Notes under the pieces: model-generated
The model's input: only the letters and a program-made list of their open reading frames with translations
Told to the model about the DNA's origin: nothing
The model's database searches: none
Part shown: one piece after another, positions 22,132 through 33,529 of the stretch
Numbering within the stretch: position 1 is the first letter of the stretch
Layout of the letters: every line of letters begins with the position of its first letter
NCBI GenBank assembly: GCA_037951105.1
Contig: JBAMJV010003038.1
Location: 62,001-126,000 of the forward strand
DNA from: Echinarachnius parma
Taxonomy: Eukaryota; Echinodermata; Echinoidea; Clypeasteroida; Echinarachniidae
Length of the DNA: 64,000 nt
Direction: 5' to 3'
Translations under genes and position numbers: made by a program

Positions 22132-22860
22132 CTTACCTAATCATATTAAAATTAGGACCTCCCTTTATTCATTTAAAGGGGTAGTTTAGTTTTGGTAGAG
22201 AGGGCGCTGCACATCACATTTTTTTGTGAGGTAAAGAAAAACTGAGTGTCGAATTTGAGAGAACATGCAATTTTAATGGCAGAATAAACTTCATTTGGTC
22301 AAAATCGACCCAGAAACGGCTGAAATATGAATAAATATATCTGATCTTATAATTATTTGGGGCCCAAATAATTAGATGATTTTTTGAAAAAAAAAAAATA
22401 CTTGCACTTTTTAAAAAATGTTCAAAAGCGTTTTTTCAATAGTTGTTGATGATCTCGCTATTTAATCATTATATTAATAAAACATCGCATGCATAATTTT
22501 GTATGAAAAATGGTTGAAACAAATGCCTTATAAAAAAGCGCCCTCTTGTGTTTTAATGGCTCTTTTTGAATGATAACAGGCTTTTTACTTATTCGTTTGT
22601 AATTTTGTATACCTTTCGAGCATGGCGGAGTTATAACTATAAGTTTATAATGTTACTGTGCAGGTTTTGGCTACTAAAGTTAAGCCTTACCAAAACTAAA
22701 CTACCCCTTTAAAGCTAATATGAAAACATATTTGTTAACTCAGTACAGTTTGCTAGATCTTACATAGAAATGTTAAATAATTTGATTTGTTATATCTTGG
22801 ACTTGTTCTATTTTTGTATGTCAATAGGAAAAGGCCCTGCATACATTTTATTATTATTAC
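22132..22860 (+). pseudogene. CR1-group LINE 3' end (continuation of 10806-12340 and 20659-21392)
   Basis: LPNHIKIRTSLYSFK before the MITE and ANMKTYLLTQYSLLDL after it form the C-terminal signature of CR1-group ORF2 (LP..IK...SFK..MK.YLL). The element closes near 22858 with a short TTATTATTATTA tail, typical of this group, which lacks poly-A. Confidence 0.7.
22173..22712. mobile_element. piggyBac-like TTAA MITE, complete copy C
   Basis: It is bounded by TTAA at 22173 and 22709, with ends AGGGGTAGTTTAGTTTTGGTA and ACCAAAACTAAACTACCCCT. It is 536 bp between cut sites. It interrupts the CR1-group C-terminal coding text: removing it and one TTAA joins TATTCATTTAAA to GCTAATATGAAA, in frame as SFKANMK. 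Confidence 0.85.
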
Positions 22861-23406
22861 ACGTAATTGAAACCACCACACACTTAATTTCACGGTATTA
22901 GTCTCTTATTGTTCTATGCACCAAGCTAAAGTTTTGCACTATGCACAAATGCACTTTTCAATACGAAACATGTCACTAAATATATTTTGTTATTTTCACT
23001 CGAAATTAATTCTGCTATGCTCACTTGGAATCATTTTACTTATATCTTATTTAACTTTGAATATAAGACACAAATTGATGATACAATTGATAAATGGATT
23101 TTTAATCGCGTCCCTTGCAAAGGTTGTTCTTTATTTGCTAACTCGGCAGAGGCCACAGTCATCATCAAGTTTTTACGCTTACGACATGTGGTCTCCATTC
23201 TCCCCCTTATTTCTTATTTTATATTATGCAGATTTTTTTCACTATGGATTGGCACCAATCCATATATTTGTTTGTTGCTTGTATTTTAATTAGAAACACA
23301 TTTTGTTAAACTTACCTGTTACTTATTATATATATTTGTATGATGTTTCTTTGTATTGATTTGAAAAAGTGGAAATAAAATAAACAAACAAACAAACAAA
23401 CAAAAT
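22861..23406 (+). mobile_element. LINE-like 3' tail ending in (CAAA)n
   Basis: GGAAATAAAATAAACAAACAAACAAAC at about 23371-23405 looks like the simple-repeat terminus of a 5'-truncated LINE. Upstream are two overlapping unremarkable open frames (22916-23293) and text such as TGCTAACTCGGCAGAGG, which I cannot place. The 5' limit is arbitrary. Confidence 0.4.
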
Positions 23407-23559
23407 AAGTGGTTTTTTAGACTGGTCCTAAACTTTTCATAAGTGTCTAATTGATAAGTGTATATTTTCAGGGGAATTATTCCATAGTGTTGCTGCTGCA
23501 AATGCAAATGAACGTGCCCCATACAATATCGTACTAAATGTTGGACAAACTGAGAGAGC

Positions 23560-24350
23560 GCAGATTCCTAGCAAGATGATTAAGATGTGGTGTGCCCCAA
23601 GGGTCCATCCTATGACCGTCTTATTTATTACTTATGTTAATGACATGTGTAATATTTCTGACAAGCTCACATTAATTATTTTTGCTGATGAAAGAAGTTT
23701 TTAATGTCTCATTCTGATTTTCCCGTTTTACAAAGTGTGTTTCATCAGGAAATGTTAAAACCGTTTAATTGAGTTTTAAATAATAAATTGCTTGTAAATT
23801 AGGAAAAACAATGTTTATTTTTTTTACAAATACAAATATTGATTTTGATAATGCTAATCTAAGAGTAAAGGATTATTCTTTTGACCGTGTACATAGCTTA
23901 AAGTTTTTAAGCGTTGTAATACATCAAACATTGAAATGGTACGAGCATATCAATGCAGTCTGCAATAAAATTGCTACAAATATTAGAGTTCTATATCAAG
24001 TTTCATTTCATCCTTTAAATATTCTAAAAATGTTATATCATACTTTGATAACGCCATATTTGAGGTATTGTATAACTGTATGGGCACATTTTAACAAAAG
24101 TGGTATAAAAAGGCTACTTAAACTTCAGAAGAAAAAGCAATATGCATTATAACTCATTCGCAATATTATGCTTATTCCAATCCATTATTTAATGAACTTC
24201 GAATATTGCATGTAAATGATATTGGAAATCTTTATATTGCTGTTTTAATGTTTTTATGTAATGATAGATTATTGCCAATATTTGTATTAACGTGCTTTGA
24301 TTTTAATCGAGATGTGCACAATTACAATCGTACAAATGTGTACAATTGCC
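23560..24350 (+). pseudogene. CR1-group LINE remnant 3 (RT palm end, thumb, C-terminus)
   Basis: CGVPQGSIL at about 23587, then VNDMCNISDKL and a damaged IFADE. The open frame 23811-24152 gives FLSVVIHQTLKWYEHINAVC, LYHTLITPYLRYCITVW and LLKLQKKKQY, the thumb region. After a shift comes LFNELRILHVNDIGNLYIAV. The 5' part is absent, and several stops and shifts are present. Confidence 0.8.
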
Positions 24351-25744
24351 ATATTCCCAAAATATACGAGATCGTTATTTTACGGACCGGTCGAGTTACC
24401 ACATTGGGCGCGCACAAAAGAACCGATCGATATCTGGCTGACCATGGCATTGTATTCGCTTCTATTTAACCTAGCGTGAGTTCGTTGGTCAAGTAGTACA
24501 CACAATAGAGGTGATCGATATGCATGATATAGGCTCAGCGAAGTGGAAATTCTTTGAAAATATTGTGAACTGGCTTGCATGTGTTTGTATACGAATATCC
24601 TGAAAGTAGACTTGTGTATTACCATGATCAAACTATAATAAAACAATAATCACGCAACTAGAGTCGGAGAAACTGGATATACATGTAGCCAAGGATTCAA
24701 CCTTTGTATTCAGGTAAATAATATTTTACTTACAAGACGTATACATGTATTTGAATGGAATTAAAATAGCCCTTGCTCGGAACCGAGAGATCTCGGTCCT
24801 GTACATGAGATAGGCGCATCGCGGACTGAGAATGCTCGGTCCCCGTAGTGAACGGGTTAAAACAAGATAATATTAAACAATTCTTATTAAATAAGTATAG
24901 CAATCAATAAAGGCAATTTTTACCCTCTTGTAATGTAGTGTGTTTCTATCGTACGTTTTTTCTTGTTATTATGTGCTTCATATAAGGAATTCCCTCCCTT
25001 CTGCCTTCTCCAAACACTCCCATAATTTATATTTGTATCTTTTTTTTTTCTTTTTCATTTTTACATTTACTTTTACAATGTAATGTCACTTCGGCATGTT
25101 TAGCAACTATTTGAATTTGAATTTGAGTGTCTCGCCATATGGCCATTGTTCACTTTATCATATTATAACAAAAATGCTATCCAATCTCTCGGTAATCGAT
25201 CCACTTTTGGACATGGATGGCCGTATTATAAAGGTTTACAACACTTGTCAAAACATGAAACATCGTCTAAATAGATGAATAAAAACAAGTTTCTGTACAA
25301 GCTATCTGGAGATATTGTACTCGTTTAAATAAAAATTTGATCAACCAAGCCAACTTGACTGGAGTCGCTACAGAAGGGGTTATTTGTTAGGCAGGTTTCC
25401 CCGAGAGTGAGCGTGCTTACAAACACTTCTAGCATGACAAACTGCAACATGTGTTAAAAGACACGTACAATTGAGTGGGAAATTGATGATCAGTGCCCAT
25501 ATTCATAAAACCCCGATAAGCTAGTTGGTTGATCAAATTACAATTTCGATGTCGGCTAGGCTTATCTGATACTCACAAAAGGCCAACATGTAAATTGGCT
25601 ATCGTAGCTAAGGACCGACCTAGCATGCCAACCCATCTGTCTAAATTCCACAACTAGTAGAGCAGATAGGTGTAAAATATCATGGAAATTTTTATACAAG
25701 CAACATAATTGGTATGCAGACTACCTAAGGGACACTTTTCAGAA
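24351..25744. other. No gene seen; unclassified repeats likely
   Basis: Open frames here are short and overlapping with no family likeness. A GCTCGGAACCGAGAGATCTC patch at 24777 has local self-complementarity. TTTGAATTTGAATTTGA at about 25110-25127 may be a LINE simple-repeat tail. Confidence 0.45.
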
Positions 25745-26370
25745 AAGCCAATCGAAAATCCAAGATGCCAAAAAGCTACTTTTTGATATACAAATTAACC
25801 AATTTTAATAATGTTGGTGTCATTTTACATACGGACCCATATGATGGCCAAATTCCAAGATGGCCGCCATTTCCCCAGATGGCACCAAGAAGGTACTTTT
25901 TGATATACAAAATTGACCGGTTTTGATAATCTTGGTGCTGACCTATTGTTTCTTAATATTCTAAACACGAAAGTGATATATACGGACCCATTTGAGGGCA
26001 AACATCCAAGATGGCCACCAAAAATAGGTTCGTCGATTTTAATTATTTTGGTGTCAATTTCGATGTGTATTGATATGCTTACGCCGATTATGACACATGC
26101 GGACCCATATGATGGCGAAAATCGATATGGCAGCCACTTTCCAAGATGACCACCCTCAAACTAATTTTTGATGCACAAATAACGATTTTGCCGATTTTAA
26201 TCATCTTGGTGTCATTTTTTGCTTCTTGGTATGCTGAAAACGATTGTGATATATTTAACCCATTCAATGGCTTACATCAAAAATGTCCGCCCGTGTACAA
26301 GATGAACGTCCAAAACCTACTTTTGGTATACAAATTGACTGATTTGATCGATTTTGATATTCCTGGTGTC
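25745..26370. repeat. Diverged tandem repeats, about 120-150 bp
   Basis: Four to five degenerate units share GGACCCATATGATGGC, CAAGATGGCCGCC and TTTTTGATATACAAATT followed by TTTTGATAATCTTGGTG. The open frames 25913-26376 cross unit borders and translate the repeat. CAAGATGGC-type motifs also fill the arms of the palindrome at 39.3-44.5 kb. Confidence 0.7.
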
Positions 26371-26884
26371 TTTTGATATGTTTCTTGATGTGTTAAACAA
26401 AATTGTGTAACACAAATACCTTAACAATGGTGTAGCTAAGGTATATAGGGATATTAATATAACCCACAGGGGAGGGGGCACTCATGTGGGTGCGCTTCGT
26501 ATATTCCGAAGTTTCGTTATTCCAAAGGTTCGTTATTCCGAACAGGCAAATTTCCTATACCTGAGTGTTCGTTAATCCGAAAATGAAATAGGGTTCCTTA
26601 ATCCGAACATGTGTTGCATTATTCTGAAGGTTCGTTATTCCGAAGGTTCGTTATTCCGAAAGTTCGCTATTCCTAAAATGAAATCAGGTTCGTTATTCCG
26701 AAGGTTCTTTATTCCGAAGGTTCGTTATTCCGAAGGTTCATTATTCCTAAAATGAAATCGGGTTCGTTATTCCGAAGGTTCGTTATTCCGAATGTTCGCT
26801 ATTCCTAAAATTAAATCGGGTTCGTTAGTCCGAAAATGAATTAGGGTTCGTTAATCCAAAAATGAAATAGGGATTGCCGTCGAG

Positions 26885-26975
26885 TTGTGTGTGTGTATGT
26901 ATATGTGTGTGTGTGTGCGTGTGTGTGTGTTCGTGTGTGTGTGTGTGTGTCCCTGTGTGTGTGTGTGTGTGTGTG
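26885..26975. repeat. (GT)n microsatellite
   Basis: About 90 bases of GT with a few interruptions, directly abutting the hAT-like fragment. Confidence 0.9.
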
Positions 26976-27347
26976 CACTGACGTACTGGTGGGATGGGAG
27001 TGTCATAGTCCATCCTCCCAAATCAATTTAAATCATGGCTTTTATCTAATTCGATTGGAAAAGAGAGTAAGACAAGAAAACTCAGATTGCACAGTTCAAT
27101 TAAAAGAATGCAAAAGCTCCCTTACGGGGGAGGGGGGACACCCCCCTCCAACACCCTCCTCCATCGTCATTCTGTCAACCCCCCCCCCCCCCCCCCCCTT
27201 ACCAATAATACATCACTTACGAGGGTTCAAAATATCTAATAAAAATCGCCGATTTGCGCCTCGTGGACGAAGCTCCGCATCATCATTGGGCCAACCCCCG
27301 CCCCCCCCCCCCCCGTCCCCCTTATCAAAAAGCTATATCCGCCCCTG
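26976..27347. mobile_element. hAT-like fragment related to 34615-36152
   Basis: It starts CACTGACGTACTGGTGGG, like the right terminus of the element ending at 36152, and shares the AAAAGAGAGTAAGACAAGAAA region in reverse complement. It contains C runs at 27180-27198 and 27299-27314 and ends GGATATAGC-type inverted text at 27347 (GCCCCTG). The flanks show no matching 8-mer, so it may be two joined ends or a rearranged copy. Confidence 0.5.
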
Positions 27348-28094
27348 CCCTTAGTTGCTATTTATGATGAAATACATACAATTCAGACAAATAAAATGTT
27401 AGAATTAAGATATTCTGGACTGATATCAAGCAGCAAAATCTAACTTTATGACATAATTATAATTGTATAATATCAAATTGATTTTGGTTTTATTTCATGT
27501 TTTTTTACATGAGAAAGATATAAATATATCTCAAATATCTAATTCTTATTACACTATTTAACAACGAAAAATAAAATCAGTTTATAATTACAAATGATTC
27601 TTATACAATTTGACTAGAATTGTACAGCCACTTTGTGCCCCTCTCCCTTCTTCCCACCCCATGCAGCCACGGCAATTAGAGTAAGATTGATCCCCTTTCC
27701 CAAGTCCACACTGCACAAAATAAATTTTTTAGGCAACATTGCTTAAAAGATATAAGATTCTTTTCTAAATCATATTTATTTAATTTTCGGATTAACGAAC
27801 CCTATTTCATTTTCGGATCAACGAACCTTCGGAATAACGAACCTTCGGAATAACGAACCCGAATTTATTTTCGGATCAACGAACCTTCGGAATAACGAAC
27901 CCGATTTTATTTTCGGATTAACGAACCTTCGGAATAACGAACCTGATTTCATTTTAGGAATAGCGAACCTTCGGAATAACGAACCTTCGGAATAACGAAC
28001 CTTCGGAATAACGAACCTTCGCGATAACGAACCTTCGGAATAACGAACCTTCGGAATAACTGAACGTTCGGAATAACGAACCTTCGGAATAACG

Positions 28095-29994
28095 GACTGT
28101 AACCACTCTTGTATAATGTAAGGTGGGTATGTGCTGCTTACAAAACCCCCAAATTTTACCCCCCGGAATAACTTGGCTAGGTAGTTGAATATTGCCGAGT
28201 CCAATATTCTTCTTCTAGTCAGCTCATCGGACCACCATTTGAGGGTTTCTGTAGGTCTTTGGTAACTCCATGTTCATGTATTTTGTAGTTTTAGTCTGCT
28301 CCCGTTTCAGGGTTTTTGTATCTCCAAAGACCCTATATTTTGTGGTTGTAGTCAGCTCTTAAGACCCCCACATCAGAGTTCTGTGAGGCTCACCCCCGTC
28401 AAAAAATTATTTGAGCCCCCCCCCCCCCCCCCCCCCCCCCCGCCCGTATATAACCCTTCTTTCTGTACTGAATTCATGAACTGCCTTTTGTTGTTGATAT
28501 TTTGGACAGGCTGCTCCTGTATTGCCTGTATAAACCCGGAACGATCTCTTTAACTCATTCTGGTCCGTTCAGACGCTTGACCTCTGAACATATGCCTATT
28601 ATGTTAATTAAGAGAATAATAAGACTTTAATCATCAATAATGTATTGGGAGTTAATGCACAGTATGGATCAAACAGCATTGTATACACTCAGATCAATTC
28701 GCATGTTCAGATTAAACTATATACCTTCCGACTCCTTCTCAGTTGACATTCGGCTTAATACTGGCTACCCCATGGACCGCTCTATATACCAAACAAAGCT
28801 ATAGAGATTTTTGTCAGCCTCCTTGTAATAAGCTTTGGGTGATAGTGGTATTATATTACAGTATCACACGTTTACCCTATTCGATATGCCACATTGGAAG
28901 ATGGAAAACGACACAGGTCACACTGCTCATCCTTTTGACGATGTCAGCCTTTATCATTTCAGGAACCATGGTCCCAAATATTACAATTTCAAGGGCAACA
29001 ATTTTTGTATCTCAATAGTTTAGAAAAATAGATTTCCATAAGATTTATTCAATCTAGCTATTGTCTTGATCGTAAGGTGGAATTATAAAGAACATATATA
29101 TTATTATGCTATCTGCATATCCATCCCCTTACCCATGCCTTTGAACCATTCCAGAAGCATGATCTGTACATATCAGTGTAAATGTGGTACGCTTGCTAGT
29201 CATAAGGACCACTAATCATAAGGACCGCTATTCATATGGAGGGGAAGCGGGCGGCATCAAAGTAGGGGATATTTATAAACAAGATACTACGACTGAACAA
29301 GAGGCCTTTTGAGAGGAAGTCTAATCTTACAAACTTAGGAAATAACATTGATTATAAAACAGCAGTGGGTAGGATTCTGAGGGTCTTTAGTGTAAAGATA
29401 TTATCTAGAAGGGGCGTGTGAGGGTGAAGGGTGAAGGGAGAACGGGAAAGGTGTTTGATTGTATTGCATTTCCATGTTCATAAATTATTATGGCCATATA
29501 TTGGCAAAGACTTTTATTACCTTGAGCGCTCCTGTTGCTTTCATTTATATAGTGTATTCACAATTTATGTATCCCTTGCAAAGTTGGTTATAAAGGCTAA
29601 AGGACGATTATACAATTGATATACTTATGGAAATTAGGTATTACCCTCGTTTGCGGATGTTAAAGCTTTTATGTTTTTTTTTGTTTCTATACAATCGTTC
29701 GTATCTGTTTCTCATATGGATTGATTTAGAACTTCATTACAGGGCGTAACATTTTCATAAGCAATATAGTTGGATACACAAACTTGGATAATTTTGTGCT
29801 AATATTTCTTCATATTCCTGATGTAAGTGCGAAAGTCTGTACACTAGTATTTACGTTATACATTGTAATAACATTGCTTTAGTATATGTGTTTAGAATAT
29901 ACTCGATGTTTAAGTATCATTATTATAAGTGTTATTAGTTTGTGCTTTAAGTCTGTGTTAGAATATAATGATATCCATGTAGTTAATTTGTAGA

Positions 29995-30037
<43 letters not shown>

Positions 30038-30188
30038 GAGGAAATGTAACAATGATCACATGTTTTACTTATCACCTTTCATTCATTCCTTAATTTATGA
30101 TTTGTTTACATGCAATTTAGTATGCCTCGCTTTAATTTTGTTCACTTTGAAATGAGGGAGAGGGTCCTCTTTTGCCAAACAAAGGGGA
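28095..30188. other. No confident gene; C tract, GA repeat and unclassified sequence
   Basis: Around 28210-28400, degenerate units repeat TAGTCAGCTC...GACC. A C run lies at about 28410-28441. A (GA)n tract lies at 30001-30032. The open frames 28743-29023 and 29431-29619 show no domain. The part just before 30189 could be internal sequence of the LTR-like fossil, but I cannot show that. Confidence 0.45.
30001..30033. repeat. (GA)n microsatellite
   Basis: About 15 GA units following GTGTGT. Confidence 0.92.
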
Positions 30189-30687
30189 TGTAATGTAGAA
30201 GTAGTCCAAATATCCCACCCCCTTCTTAGAAATAGTAATATCACTCATTATGCCCCACTCAAGGGAACGCCACTCCTGAGTGGGACCAGCATATCCTCCC
30301 AAGCCTTAATCACCTCGATAATAGCCCTTCTCACTTTATATATATTAGACCCTCCTTTGTTTAGTTACTTTGTCCCTACCCAGTCAAGTAAATATTTAAT
30401 GATTGTTTGTGTTTTTAAATTAAACACCCTGTATTTCCCTGAAATAAAGCTCCCTTGTTCTAGTACCAAGAACTTAGATCCCTTATCCAAACGACCCCAA
30501 GAGTAAAGACCACCGTTAATAATGGACTTGGATATATATTTGTATGTTCACCCCTTTTTTGAGAACTTGGAGTTTGATCACCGTCAGATCAAGACCTCCC
30601 TTTACCTAGCTCGCTCTTCATCTTGTATTATATCTGGAACTGTATATATCATGTAAGTGCACTGATAACTTCTACTCCGGAATTACA
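30189..30687 (+). mobile_element. LTR-like fossil (possible 3' LTR)
   Basis: It is a 499-bp segment with TGTAAT at the start and ATTACA at the end (TG...CA ends). A purine-rich AAAGGGGA just before it resembles a polypurine tract. It has a TATATATATT box near 30338 and AATAAAG near 30443. No partner repeat is in the window and no retroviral coding domain was recognised nearby, so this is at best a lone or truncated long terminal repeat of unknown family. Confidence 0.38.
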
Positions 30688-30918
30688 TGACTCATTGTTT
30701 GTTATTATGTACCTCTCCTACCGCTAACGGTATTACTCCGATCCCAACATAACATTGCAAGGCTCAGACGCTCGTTGATTGATCTTTATGGTAAGGGCAT
30801 AGAAAGCATGCAAAATATAAAGACATACCCATACACGTATGCGTTGTACCCTGGTCTGTGAAAATAGAGGTGATCACGCAAGCGAGTTTCTTAATTATGT
30901 TCGCCGCTTCTAATCGTC

Positions 30919-31998
30919 CAGGGGTGTCGATCCGTTTTTGAGATTGGGGGGGCGAAATTTGAAGAGAGCTAAAAGCCCCACATTGGCATGCCCGGAAGTT
31001 TTATTATGCGCTCATTGAAAGTGTCTTGATGTCTCAAAGACCTGACTTTGGGGGGGGGGGGGGGGCACCCACATTTGGGGACAATAATGGGGGTCCAGGG
31101 GGCGGAGCCCCCGGAAGCTTTTAGATTTCAGACATTTGCTCCTAGCATGGGTGTTAAAATTGTATAAAATAGTGAACCTACTCATAACGTATTTTTAAAG
31201 GGCATAGCGAGGAAAAGACTCAGCCTTCCATGAGATGGATCCACGTGATCATGTGTACTATATATAGATCCATCGATATAGTCTAGGTCATTGGGCTCCC
31301 ATGAAACTAAGCAAGGGCGTCAACAATTTCTCAAAAGTGTAGGGGAGACATTGCGAGGAAGCGAAGCGACCGAGTGGGGGAGAGGGGGGAGGGGGTGTCC
31401 CCCTCCCACAGTAGGGAGCTTTTGTATTTTTGGGCGTGAAATTGTGCGATTTGGTGCACACCTGAGACAGAAATTTCACGTAATATGAAGTATATAGGTA
31501 TGGAACCAAACATACATAATGACAAAGGGAGGGGGACAATCTGCTCCTTTTTCAAATGTGGGGGGACATGATATTCCAATTTGATTTGCGTTCAGCGCAT
31601 ATGTACCGAGATTATTTTATTTTCTGTGACGGTGTGCTATCTATAGATGAGGGTTTAATAAACTTCGTTTGAGGTGTGCTTTTGAGAAATTACGCTGCCC
31701 AACACATTTCAAAAGGTGAGTTCCCGCAACCCAAATGAAATTTGCAATATGAGAAACTGTATGCGCGCGAAGCGCGCGGCAAAAAAAGAGATTTACAGTC
31801 CTTTTCAAACTAAAAAACGGCTATTTTGAAGATTAATTATTGATAAATGTGTCTTTCCCCTCTTTGACATTATATCACTCGATTTTTTTCTTCCTAATTT
31901 TCGGAATTATTGGGGGGGCGAAATGATATGTTCGCCCCCCCAATATTTCCATTGGGGGGGCGACCGCCCCCCCTGCCCCCCCAGGATCGACACCCCTG
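30919..31998. mobile_element. hAT-like non-autonomous element, 8-bp duplication
   Basis: The ends are CAGGGGTGTCGATCC and GGATCGACACCCCTG, a perfect 15-bp inverted pair, flanked by TAATCGTC at 30911-30918 and 31999-32006. The 1080-bp body has G/C runs (GGGGGGGCGAA repeated near both ends), GGGAGCGAAGCG-type text at 31355 and the GTGTCCCCCTCCCAC block shared with other elements near 27.1, 34.7 and 35.5 kb. There is no transposase. Confidence 0.85.
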
Positions 31999-32006
31999 TA
32001 ATCGTC

Positions 32007-33529
32007 CAACGTGACATTTTGTCAAGGACAAAAGGCCTAGCTGCATGGCAGTCGATGGGCGTGCATAGTGAGCCCCAACGCTTTTGAATTCACTAGGCGG
32101 TGCAGCCCACGGAGGCTTTTGGGATTTGTAATATCCAGAAATACAGTGAACTATTGAATAGTTTACTAAATTTTAGTGAGCAAAGCGCAGATAAACAGTG
32201 ACCAGGATCGCCTGAAAGTGTGCCAAGAGAGAAGTCCTGAATAAGACTATTCAATGAGTCCAGGGCCGGGACTGGGTCAAAAACCCTTAATGGGGTTTCC
32301 AGGGGCCCAGCCTCGGAAGGTTTTGAATTTGGGCAGTTTAGCATTATCCAAATGTGGTTTAACGAAGACTATATTAACAAACTTCCATTCATGAGAGGGT
32401 GCAATGCTCCTTAATTTTAAAATTATTGTATATTTTGAACCGCAAATATTGGGGACTGGTAATGCAGGCACCCCTGCAGGCACACACTCCCTCCCACCTC
32501 CGTGATCGACGCCCATGCATTATGATACAGATTTGACAGAATTAACTGGTATTCAAGACGTCAACATCATTATATTTCATTTTTGAAATGTTAAAAAGAG
32601 AGACAAATGCGTCACTGACTACGGTGCTCCCATCACACACATTTAAAGATTGTTTACAAGCCGATTGGTGTTTACATTTGAATAAGTATCGCGTTAACAA
32701 TCGTAGTTTCAAGCATCATTTCCACTTCCACTTACAGGGGATTTCCCAATGTCAGCCATCTCATACATTTAGACATTTTTAATACCACACTCCTCAAGTT
32801 GTTGGGGCGAAAATAACCATTGGGTGATTCACCTTTGCGTATATACAAACACATTGACCTGCAAACAACTTTTCAATTTTGTAAAAAGGGATTATTCTTT
32901 TAAAGGGAGAGATCCTCTTTTGCAAGCCAAAATTCAAAAGTTGCGAGGTTATTGTCATATATGACATATATGAAAGGAAATGTCATTTAATAGCATGCCT
33001 GAAAAAATTAGGGCTTGAAATCTCTTTTTCGTGGAGTTATAGACCTAAAACTGATTAAACTGAGGGACGTCGGTTAGTTAGGTACATAGGTATTTTCGGC
33101 CGGTCAGTAAGTTCGTACACAGATTTCACGGAGTGCCAGATCGGTATGCATGACCCCTACGTGACCCGCGCTAGCTACGTGACCCGCGCATAAGTACTAA
33201 TGTGTGAGCGTTTACCAAGCAAAATACCCAAACATCGGTTAAACTGACTACATGTAGTTATATGTTCTTTCTTTTTGAGATCTTTTTCCGTGACATACGT
33301 TAACAAATGTCTGCTTCACAATACCTTTACGAGAATTAGTACTATATTGTTGTAATATTATGCTAAATCAGAATCCAAATTAGAGGACTGTTCGCTCTGA
33401 TTTTTTTTTTTGCGTGTTACATTGATCCCCATCCGTCAACTGAAAGCTGTTCAGACGTTTTGTAATAGCGTTACAGGATCAAGGCCATGATAGGCAACAA
33501 AATGTCCAATAGCCAACTTAAATCCCCAT
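32007..33529. other. No gene seen outside the small element
   Basis: Apart from 32053-32517 I recognise nothing. AAAGGGAGAGATCCTC at about 32902 loosely resembles MITE ends but lacks a partner. The open frame 32588-32782 has no family likeness. Confidence 0.45.
32053..32517. mobile_element. Small element with ATGGGCGT/ACGCCCAT ends
   Basis: GATGGGCGTGCAT at 32053 pairs with ATCGACGCCCATGCA near 32517. Inside, GCCCACGGAGGCTTTTGGG and GCCCAGCCTCGGAAGGTTTTG recall the CGGAGCCCCCGGAAGCTTTT text in the 30.9-kb element. No target duplication was found. Confidence 0.45.

Larger units (their letters stand above)
26495..28094. mobile_element. Foldback-type element with minisatellite inverted arms
   Basis: The left arm (26495-26871) is about 18-20 copies of a unit like GGTTCGTTATTCCGAA. 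The right arm (27785-28094) is the same unit inverted (CTTCGGAATAACGAACC). Variant units (ATTCCTAAAATGAAATCGG, CCCTATTTCATTTTCGG) occur in mirrored order at the inner edges. The 900-bp centre holds a GT repeat, a hAT-like piece and an AT-rich stretch. Inverted arms built of short tandem units are the hallmark of foldback elements. The minus-strand frame 27818-28204 is only the repeat translated. Confidence 0.8.

Noticed and set aside
22916-23293. Two overlapping ~100-125-codon frames as a gene
   Set aside because: No domain; the region ends in a (CAAA)n tail and is better read as LINE-like 3' sequence.
27818-28204. 128-codon minus-strand frame with repeated IPKVRYSEGS
   Set aside because: It is the foldback minisatellite read in one frame; the periodicity comes from the DNA unit.
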